Assembly (NCBI RefSeq): GCF_030538695.1
Contig: NZ_JAUNTN010000002.1
Span: forward strand, 119,582 to 183,581
Direction: 5' to 3'
Length of the DNA: 64,000 nucleotides
Source: Paracoccus sp. (in: a-proteobacteria)
GTDB taxonomy: Bacteria; Pseudomonadota; Alphaproteobacteria; Rhodobacterales; Rhodobacteraceae
Shown: piece after piece, positions 57,385 through 64,000 of the stretch
Layout: the number at the start of each line of letters is the position of its first letter
Position numbering within the stretch: position 1 is the stretch's first letter
The notes under the pieces: model-generated
The model's input: only the letters and a program-made list of their open reading frames with translations
Told to the model about the DNA's origin: nothing
The model's database searches: none
Program-made: the position numbers and the translations under genes

Positions 57385-58464
57385 CTAACGTCGGGGGGCG
57401 GCCCGGCTGAGATGCAGGCGGCTGCGGGAAAAGCGGATGGGGGTGCGGATGCCGGGGGTGCCTTCGGGCGCGATGACCACGCCGCGCGCCTGCACCTGCG
57501 GATCGGCCAGCGCCTCGGCCACGGAATTGATCGGGCCACCGGGGACGCCTGCGGCTTGCAGCCGGGCGGTGATCTCGGCGCGGGTCAGGGGGGCGGTCAG
57601 GACGCTGATCCGGGCCACGACCGTATCCCGCGCCGCCACCCGCTGCGCGTTGGTGGCATAGGCAGGATCGGCGGCCAGCGTCGGGTCGCCAAGCGCCTGC
57701 GCCAGCGCCGCGAATTGCCGGTCTGATCCGCAGGCGATGATGATATGACCATCGCTGGCGGGAAACACCTGATAAGGCACGATATTGGGGTGCGCATTGC
57801 CCATCCGGCGCGGCGCGGCCCCGGCCAGCGCGTTCATGGCCTGATTGGCCAGCGCCGCCACCGCACAATCCATCAGCGACAGGTCAATCTGCTGGCCCAA
57901 ACCGCTGCGGCTGCGTTCGGCCAAAGCGGCCTGAACCGCGATCACACCATACAAGCCGGTGATAATGTCGATCCATGCGACGCCGACCTTTTGCGGCGGA
58001 CCGTCGGGGTCTCCGGTCAGGTCCATGATGCCGCTGGCGCCCTGAATCAGCAGGTCATAGCCGGGCAGGTCAGCCTTTGGTCCATCCTGCCCAAAGCCCG
58101 TGACCGAGGCATGGATCAGCCCCGGATTGTCCACCGCAAGGCTTTGATAATCCAGCCCGTAACGCGCCAGATCACCGCGTTTGAAGTTCTCGATAACCAC
58201 ATCGGCGCGGGCGATTTCGGCCTTGAGTGCGGCCAGTTGTGCGGGGTTGCGGAAATCGCATGTCATGCCGCGTTTGCCACGGTTCGCGGCGTGGAAATAG
58301 GCGGCGCTGTCACCGATAAAGGGCGGTCCCCAGTTGCGGGTCTCATCGCCCTGAGGCGATTCGACCTTGACCACATCCGCGCCAAGATCGGCCAGCGTCT
58401 GTCCGATCCACGGCCCGGCGAGGATGCGGGCCAGCTCGATCACGCGCAGGCCGGTCAACGGCAT
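57385..58464 (-). CDS. Class III (CaiB/BaiF) CoA-transferase
   Basis: A 359-residue enzyme, shorter than the usual 400. It shows LTGLRVIELARILAGPWIGQ, LGADVVKVESPQGDETR, the catalytic Asp in DLSLMDCAVAAL (about 197) and QVFPASDGHIIIACG, all typical of formyl-CoA or succinyl-CoA transferases. Being coupled (TGATG) to the acyl-CoA dehydrogenase gene, a succinyl-CoA:glutarate CoA-transferase role is favoured. The C-terminus is basic and possibly trimmed. Confidence 0.82.
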   Translation of the reverse strand: MPLTGLRVIELARILAGPWIGQTLADLGADVVKVESPQGDETRNWGPPFIGDSAAYFHAANRGKRGMTCDFRNPAQLAALKAEIARADVVIENFKRGDLARYGLDYQSLAVDNPGLIHASVTGFGQDGPKADLPGYDLLIQGASGIMDLTGDPDGPPQKVGVAWIDIITGLYGVIAVQAALAERSRSGLGQQIDLSLMDCAVAALANQAMNALAGAAPRRMGNAHPNIVPYQVFPASDGHIIIACGSDRQFAALAQALGDPTLAADPAYATNAQRVAARDTVVARISVLTAPLTRAEITARLQAAGVPGGPINSVAEALADPQVQARGVVIAPEGTPGIRTPIRFSRSRLHLSRAAPRR

Positions 58465-59672
58465 CAGAAGAACGCCTGAAGGCCGGTGATGGCGCGGCCA
58501 AGGATCAGCGCGTGAACGTCATGGGTGCCTTCATAGGTGTTGACGGTTTCCAGATTGGCGGCGTGGCGCATGACCTGATAATCCTCGGAAATGCCGTTGC
58601 CGCCATGCATGTCGCGGGCCATGCGGGCGATGTCCAGCGCCTTGCCGCAGTTGTTGCGTTTGATAAGGCTGATCATTTCCGGCGCGGCCTGCGCCTGATC
58701 CATCAGCCGCCCAACCTGCAAGGCGGCTTGCAGGCCAAGGCTGATCCCGGTCAGCATATTCGCCAGTTTCAATTGATAAAGCTGCGTCTGCGCCAGCGGG
58801 CGGCGGAATTGCTGGCGGTCAAGGCCATATTGGCGGGCCGCGCTCATGCAGAACTCGGCTGCGCCAAGCACGCCCCAACTGATCCCGTAACGCGCGCGGT
58901 TCAGACAGCCGAACGGGCCTTTCAGCCCCTCGACATTGGGTAACAGCGCGGTTTCCGGCACCTCGACATTCTCCATGACGATTTCGCCGGTGATGCTGGC
59001 TCGCAGCGACAGCTTGCCGCCGATTTTGGGCGCGGACAGGCCGGGCATCCCCTTGTCCAGCACAAAGCCGCGGATCTTGCCGCCATGGGCCTCGGATTTG
59101 GCCCAGACAACGAACACATCCGCAATCGGGCTGTTCGAGATCCACATTTTCGATCCGTTCAGCACATAGCCCGCGTCGGTTTTGCGGGCCACGGTTTTCA
59201 TCCCGGCGGGGTCGGAACCCGCATCTGGTTCGGTCAGGCCGAAACAGCCGATCCATTCGCCGCTGGCCAGCCTGGGCAGGTATTTCCGGCGCTGCTCCTC
59301 GGACCCATAGGCATAGATCGGATAGATCACCAGCGAGGACTGCACCGACATCATGCTGCGATAGCCGCTGTCCACGCGCTCGATTTCCCGCGCGATCAAC
59401 CCATAGCTGACGTAAGATGCCCCAAGCCCGCCATATTCTTCCGGCAGGGTCGCGCCCAGCAGGCCCATTGCCCCCATTTCCGCGAAAATCGCCGGGTCCG
59501 TGACCTCATCGCGCCATGCCGCAATCACGCGCGGTTGCAGGCGGTCCTGCGCATAGGCGCGGGCGCTGTCACGGATGGCGCGTTCCTCGTCCGAAAGCTG
59601 ACCGTCCAGCCGCAGCGCGTCGGTCCAGTCGAACGGGCCAAGTTCGGGGGCATCCTTGGGTTTCAGCGGCAT
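58464..59672 (-). CDS. gcdH: Glutaryl-CoA dehydrogenase
   Basis: Flavoprotein that oxidises and decarboxylates glutaryl-CoA to crotonyl-CoA in lysine/tryptophan degradation. The 402 residues include [20 protein letters not shown], the FAD site [26 protein letters not shown] and the catalytic Glu in [19 protein letters not shown], patterns particular to GcdH rather than other acyl-CoA dehydrogenases. It is coupled to a downstream CoA-transferase that can form its substrate. It diverges from nosR. Confidence 0.92.
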   Translation of the reverse strand: MPLKPKDAPELGPFDWTDALRLDGQLSDEERAIRDSARAYAQDRLQPRVIAAWRDEVTDPAIFAEMGAMGLLGATLPEEYGGLGASYVSYGLIAREIERVDSGYRSMMSVQSSLVIYPIYAYGSEEQRRKYLPRLASGEWIGCFGLTEPDAGSDPAGMKTVARKTDAGYVLNGSKMWISNSPIADVFVVWAKSEAHGGKIRGFVLDKGMPGLSAPKIGGKLSLRASITGEIVMENVEVPETALLPNVEGLKGPFGCLNRARYGISWGVLGAAEFCMSAARQYGLDRQQFRRPLAQTQLYQLKLANMLTGISLGLQAALQVGRLMDQAQAAPEMISLIKRNNCGKALDIARMARDMHGGNGISEDYQVMRHAANLETVNTYEGTHDVHALILGRAITGLQAFF

Positions 59673-59754
59673 GGGCAGTCCTTTCCTGACAATGACTTAT
59701 CAAAGCACGATTGCCCCGGCCCAGCCAAGAGGTTTTACGAAATCCCGCGAGGGC

Positions 59755-59768
59755 TTGAGTTTGGTCAA
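59755..59768 (+). promoter_or_regulatory. FNR/NNR-type box before nosR
   Basis: TTGAGTTTGGTCAA is an exact TTGA-N6-TCAA dyad, the core pattern of FNR, FnrP and NNR sites in Paracoccus. Its centre is about 76 bp before the nosR start, consistent with a class II activated promoter (-41.5) starting near 59803. Confidence 0.8.
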
Positions 59769-59837
59769 GGCAGGTCCGCGCCGCGCGGCACACAAATAGT
59801 CCAGCGCGGCAGTTCTGCCCGGCATCGGGACATTGGA

Positions 59838-62060
59838 ATGATGATGAAACAGCGGTATGCGGCATTGCGGGTCTTGCGGCCCTTTTTTGCCTTTCTTCTG
59901 GGGCTTTTCCTGCTGTTGTCCGGTCCGGTCCGGGCGCAGGTGTTGCCGCAGTTTCTGAACGAGGTTCCGGCAGGCGATCTGGTCGCGGGGGCCGATGCTT
60001 ATGGCCCGATGCGCAGCGATTTGCCCGTCGCACCGGTTCTGGCGCAAGGCAAGACCGTCGGCTGGGCCTTTATCACCAGCGATTTCGTCGGCACCACTGG
60101 CTATTCCGGCAAGCCTATTCATACGATGGTCGCCATTGACGATGCGGCCAAGGTGGTCGGCGTCAGGCTGGTAAAACATTCCGAACCCATCGTTCTGATC
60201 GGTATTCCCAATTCCCGGATGGAGGAAATGGTCGCCGGTTATATCGGCCTTGATCTGGTGGCCGAGGCGGCTGCGGGCGGTTCGGCGCATGACCTGAACA
60301 TCATTTCCGGCGCGACGGTGACGGTGATGGTCATTGACGACAACATCGTGCGGGCGGGCCTGCGGGTTGCGCGGGCGCTGGGCCTTGGCGGGCTGGGGGC
60401 CGAGGTCGCCTCTGGCCCGGAATATGTGCTGCGCGAGGACGCTGCCCCCGTCACCGACTGGGCCGAGGGCGAGGGCGACGGCACCATCCGCCGCCTTGCC
60501 CTGACCGTGGGCGAGGTGAACGAGGCTTTCGCCGCCCATGACGACACCCGCGCCGCTGACCGCCCGCTGAATGATGCGCCCGAGACCAACTTTATCGACA
60601 TGCAGGCGGCGCTGGTCAGCGTGCCTTCCATCGGGCGGGTGGTGCTTGGGGACCGGGATTACGACAACCTTGCCAATTGGCTGCAAGAGGGCGACAGCGC
60701 CGTGCTGATCGCTGGCATGGGAATCTATTCCTTCAAAGGCTCGGGCTATGTCCGGGGCGGGATTTTCGACCGGATTCAGTTGATTCAGGACGATGTGTCG
60801 GTGCGCTTCCGTGACCGCCAGCACCGCCGCTCCAGTATCGCTTTGGCCGGGTCGCCGGGCTTTACCGAAGTGGACTTGTTCCGCATCCCTGCCGACAGCG
60901 GTTTCGACCCGACCAAGCCGTTCCGCATTCAACTGCTGGTGCATCGTGACGTTTCGGCGCTGGAAAAGGCGTTTCTGACCTATGACCTGGGCTACCAACT
61001 GCCCGAGCGTTATTTGCAGGCCATTCCGCAGCCCGAGGCCACCCCGGCCCCTGCCGAGGCCGTCGCCGCCGCGGAAATGCCCGAAGCCAGCGCACAAGCT
61101 GCCCTGTGGGAGCGCGTCTGGGCCAGCAAACAGCCGCAGATTGCCGCCACGCTGGTGATGCTGGGTATCCTGACGCTGGCGTTCTTCTTTCAGGAATACC
61201 TGTCGCGCAGCGAACGCGCGGTGCGGGTGTTCCGCCTGACCTTCCTGACGATCACGCTGGTTGTGCTTGGCTGGATGTGGAATGCGCAGCTTTCGGTGGT
61301 GAATATCTTTGCGCTGTTCAATGCGCTGCGGGATAACTTCTCGTGGCAGGCATTCCTGCTGGACCCGCTGACTTTTATCCTGTGGTTCAGCGTGGCTGCT
61401 GCGCTGATCTTCTGGGGGCGTGGGGCCTATTGTGGCTGGCTGTGTCCGTTCGGTGCTTTGCAAGAACTGACCAACCAGATCGCCCGCAAGCTGCGCGTGC
61501 CGCAGATCACCGTGCCATGGTTCATCCATGAACGCGCCTGGGCGGTGAAATATGTGATCTTCCTGGGCCTGTTCGGTGTGTCGCTGGTCAGCCTTGAGCG
61601 GGCCGAGCATCTGGCCGAGGTCGAGCCGTTCAAAACCGCGATCATCCTCAACTTCCAACGCTCATGGCCGTTCCTGCTCTATGTCGGCGCGCTGCTGATC
61701 GGCGGGTTGTTCATCGAGCGGTTCTATTGCCGTTACCTCTGCCCGCTGGGTGCGGCGCTGGCCATTCCGGCGCGGATGCGGATGTTCGACTGGCTCAAGC
61801 GTTACAAGGAATGTGGCAATCCCTGCCAGACCTGCGCCAATGAATGTTTCGTGCAGGCCATTCACCCCGAAGGCCAGATCAACCCGAATGAGTGCCTGAA
61901 CTGTATGCATTGTCAGGTTCTGTATCATTCAAAAACGAAATGCCCCGTTGTCATCAAAAAGCTGAAACGCCGTCAGGCCGTCAGCGACAGCGGTGTTCCC
62001 GACCTCACCCCTCGCGCGGGGCTGAGCAACCATCCCAACCTTCAGGCGAAAGGAGTCTGA
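59838..62060 (+). CDS. nosR: Nitrous oxide reductase electron-transfer/regulatory protein NosR
   Basis: Membrane flavoprotein needed for nosZ expression and electron supply. About 740 residues: signal or first helix ([17 protein letters not shown]), periplasmic FMN-binding domain with SGATVT (about 157; Thr flavinylation), five or so helices, CGWLCP (about 532) and CRYLCP (about 631) motifs, and a C-terminal 2x[4Fe-4S] region ([19 protein letters not shown]). An in-frame ATG at 59844 is an alternative. nosZ follows after 1 bp. No nosC precedes it. Confidence 0.94.
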   Translation: MMMKQRYAALRVLRPFFAFLLGLFLLLSGPVRAQVLPQFLNEVPAGDLVAGADAYGPMRSDLPVAPVLAQGKTVGWAFITSDFVGTTGYSGKPIHTMVAIDDAAKVVGVRLVKHSEPIVLIGIPNSRMEEMVAGYIGLDLVAEAAAGGSAHDLNIISGATVTVMVIDDNIVRAGLRVARALGLGGLGAEVASGPEYVLREDAAPVTDWAEGEGDGTIRRLALTVGEVNEAFAAHDDTRAADRPLNDAPETNFIDMQAALVSVPSIGRVVLGDRDYDNLANWLQEGDSAVLIAGMGIYSFKGSGYVRGGIFDRIQLIQDDVSVRFRDRQHRRSSIALAGSPGFTEVDLFRIPADSGFDPTKPFRIQLLVHRDVSALEKAFLTYDLGYQLPERYLQAIPQPEATPAPAEAVAAAEMPEASAQAALWERVWASKQPQIAATLVMLGILTLAFFFQEYLSRSERAVRVFRLTFLTITLVVLGWMWNAQLSVVNIFALFNALRDNFSWQAFLLDPLTFILWFSVAAALIFWGRGAYCGWLCPFGALQELTNQIARKLRVPQITVPWFIHERAWAVKYVIFLGLFGVSLVSLERAEHLAEVEPFKTAIILNFQRSWPFLLYVGALLIGGLFIERFYCRYLCPLGAALAIPARMRMFDWLKRYKECGNPCQTCANECFVQAIHPEGQINPNECLNCMHCQVLYHSKTKCPVVIKKLKRRQAVSDSGVPDLTPRAGLSNHPNLQAKGV

Positions 62061-62061
62061 T

Positions 62062-64000
62062 ATGACCGAGGACAACAAGACCCGCATCAGCCGGCGCGGC
62101 CTGCTTGGCACCGCCGTTGGTGGCGCGGCCCTGCTGGGCGGCGGCATCACCACCCGCAGCGCGTTCCTTGCCGCAGCAACCGGCGGCGCAGCCGTGGCGG
62201 CTGCCGGTTCGGCCAGTGCGCAATCGGCGGGCGAGGCGAATATCCACATCGCGCCGGGCCAGTTGGATGAATATTATGGCTTCTGGTCGTCGGGCCAGAC
62301 CGGCGAGGCGCGGATTCTGGGCATCCCGTCGATGCGCGAGCTGATGCGGATTCCGGTGTTCAACCGCTGCTCCGCGACCGGCTGGGGCCAGACCAACGAA
62401 TCGATCCGCATCCATCAGCGGACGATGAGCGAAAAGACCAAGAACTATCTGGCCGCCAACGGCAAGAAAATCCACGACAACGGCGACCTGCACCACATCC
62501 ATATGTCCTATACGGACGGTCGTTATGACGGCCAGTATCTGTTCATGCAGGACAAGGCCAATGGCCGTATCGCCCGCATCCGCTGCGATGTGATGAAATG
62601 CGATTCCATTCTGGAAATGCCCAACGCCACCGCCATGCACGGGATGCGCCCGCGCAAGGTGCCGTCGTCCAACTATATCTTCTGCAACAGCGAGGACGAA
62701 ACCCCGCTGGTCAATGACGGCACCACGATGGACGATGTGTCCACCTATGTGAACCTGTTCAGCGCCGTGGACAGCGACAAGATGGAGGTCGCATGGCAGA
62801 TCATCGTCTCGGGCAACCTTGACAACTGCGATGCGGATTATGACGGGAAATATGCCTTCTCGACCAGCTATAACTCGGAAATGGGGATGACCCAGGCCGA
62901 GATGACCTCGGCCGAGATGGACCATGTGGTCGTCTTTGACATCGAAGCGATCGAGGCGGCCATCGAACGTGGCGAGTATCAGGAACTGAACGGGGCCAAG
63001 ATCCTTGACGGGCGCAAGGAAAACGCGGCCGCACGGCTGACGCGCTATATCCCGATCCCGAACAACCCGCATGGTTGCAACATGGCCCCGGACAAGATCC
63101 ACCTGTGCATCGCGGGCAAGCTGTCGCCGACCGTTTCGGTGATCGACGTGCGCAAACTGGCCGCCGTGTTCGCGGATGAGGCGGAACCGGAATCGGTGAT
63201 CGTCGCCCAGCCCGAAGTCGGCCTTGGCCCGCTTCACACCGCGTTTGACGGTCAGGGCAACGCCTTTACCTCGCTGTTCCTCGACAGCCAGGTGGTGAAA
63301 TGGAACATCGAAAACGCCGTTCGCGCCTATAATGGCGAAAACGTCAATCCGATCATTTCCAAGGTTGATGTGCAGTATCAGCCGGGCCACCTGAAAACCA
63401 CGCTGGGCGAGACGCTGGATGCCGACGGCAAATGGCTGGTCTGCCTGTCTAAGTTCAGCAAGGACCGCTTCCTGAACGTCGGCCCGCTCAAGCCGGAAAA
63501 CGATCAGTTGATCGACATTTCGACCGACGACATGAAGGTCGTCCATGATGGCCCGAACTTTGCCGAGCCGCATGACGCCATCGCCGTTCCGGCCTCGCTG
63601 ATGACGCCGATCATCAAATCGGTGTGGGATCGCAATGACCCGATGTGGGCCGAGACCCGCGCACAGGCCGAGGCGGACGGGATCGACCTTGACGACTGGC
63701 AGGACAGCGTGATCCGCGACAAGGACGACCCCACCAAGGTGCGCGTCTATATGTCCTCGCAGGCGCCGACCTTTGCGCTGGATGAGTTCGAGGTGAACGA
63801 GGGTGACGAGGTAACGGTGATCGTCACCAACCTTGATGACATCGACGATCTGACCCACGGCTTCACCCTTGGCAACCACGGCGTTGCCATGGAAATCGGG
63901 CCGCAGGCGACCTCATCCGTGACCTTCGTGGCCGCCAAGCCGGGCGTTTACTGGTATTATTGCCAGTGGTTCTGCCACGCGCTGCATATGGAAATGCGCG
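62062..64000 (+). CDS. nosZ: Nitrous-oxide reductase NosZ (truncated by window end)
   Basis: Copper enzyme reducing N2O to N2 in the periplasm. The visible 646 codons start with a Tat signal ([11 protein letters not shown] at 11-12) ending near SASAQ. CuZ ligands are expected in [12 protein letters not shown] and NNPHGCNM, and the CuA domain ([14 protein letters not shown] onward) reaches C634-x3-C638-x3-H642-x2-M645 in the last bases. This is a typical clade I, Tat-exported NosZ. AGGAG precedes the start. The end is outside the window. Confidence 0.97.
   Translation, partial: MTEDNKTRISRRGLLGTAVGGAALLGGGITTRSAFLAAATGGAAVAAAGSASAQSAGEANIHIAPGQLDEYYGFWSSGQTGEARILGIPSMRELMRIPVFNRCSATGWGQTNESIRIHQRTMSEKTKNYLAANGKKIHDNGDLHHIHMSYTDGRYDGQYLFMQDKANGRIARIRCDVMKCDSILEMPNATAMHGMRPRKVPSSNYIFCNSEDETPLVNDGTTMDDVSTYVNLFSAVDSDKMEVAWQIIVSGNLDNCDADYDGKYAFSTSYNSEMGMTQAEMTSAEMDHVVVFDIEAIEAAIERGEYQELNGAKILDGRKENAAARLTRYIPIPNNPHGCNMAPDKIHLCIAGKLSPTVSVIDVRKLAAVFADEAEPESVIVAQPEVGLGPLHTAFDGQGNAFTSLFLDSQVVKWNIENAVRAYNGENVNPIISKVDVQYQPGHLKTTLGETLDADGKWLVCLSKFSKDRFLNVGPLKPENDQLIDISTDDMKVVHDGPNFAEPHDAIAVPASLMTPIIKSVWDRNDPMWAETRAQAEADGIDLDDWQDSVIRDKDDPTKVRVYMSSQAPTFALDEFEVNEGDEVTVIVTNLDDIDDLTHGFTLGNHGVAMEIGPQATSSVTFVAAKPGVYWYYCQWFCHALHMEMR

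Overview
The window looks like a chromosomal segment of an alphaproteobacterium of the Rhodobacterales, most likely a Paracoccus-like denitrifier. Pointers are high GC with Rhodobacterales-style proteins, the murB-ddl-ftsQAZ-lpxC-bamD-recN order, a trgB-cysK pair as in Rhodobacter, a ScfR-type short-chain acyl-CoA regulator, and a nosR-nosZ nitrous oxide reductase locus behind an FNR-type box. This is inference from gene content and order; no 16S gene is present.

Layout. 1-10080 (+): end of the division and cell wall cluster (murB, ddl, ftsQ, ftsA, ftsZ, lpxC), then bamD and recN. 10077-15616 (-): two small envelope proteins, then a valine/isobutyryl-CoA degradation block (mmsB, 3-hydroxyisobutyryl-CoA hydrolase, acyl-CoA dehydrogenase, mmsA), with a LysR gene divergent from mmsA. 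16673-18573 (+): CBS protein, coaD, DUF2189 membrane protein. 18627-27040 (-): bactofilin and M23 peptidase, a ScfR-family regulator, an overlapping MFS/DUF486/dnaB chain, pyrE and pyrC. 27156-33206: a phasin-like gene (+), then gap, a tiny membrane protein, a lone FliG homologue, purB, glnA and glnB (-). 33347-36392 (+): nnrD, tRNA-Leu and tig. 36513-41972: BrkB-like protein, GFA protein, rplI-rpsR-rpsF, YceI and a di-haem cytochrome c peroxidase. 42098-50384: agmatinase, rsmD, ferredoxin reductase-like enzyme, peroxiredoxin, GNAT protein, glycerophosphodiesterase, RidA, tRNA-Ser, trgB and cysK. 50388-58464: MscS channel, LysR with a VOC dioxygenase-like gene, a cation/proton antiporter, small secreted proteins and a class III CoA-transferase. 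58464-64000: gcdH, then nosR and nosZ, which runs off the end.

Working links. The valine block would take isobutyryl-CoA to propionyl-CoA. The ScfR-type regulator carries two perfect TTTGCAAA octamers before its own start, and related degenerate motifs lie before mmsA/lysR and before the acyl-CoA dehydrogenase, so a short-chain acyl-CoA regulon is plausible. Two FNR-type boxes mark oxygen or NO control of ccp and nosRZ. gcdH and the CoA-transferase form a probable glutarate/glutaryl-CoA step. glnB-glnA is the nitrogen-sensing and assimilation pair.

This is mostly conserved core genome. I see no insertion sequence, prophage, CRISPR array or toxin-antitoxin island. The best leads are regulatory sites, a dispersed intergenic repeat, an orphan FliG, and the tRNA-Leu/tig arrangement.
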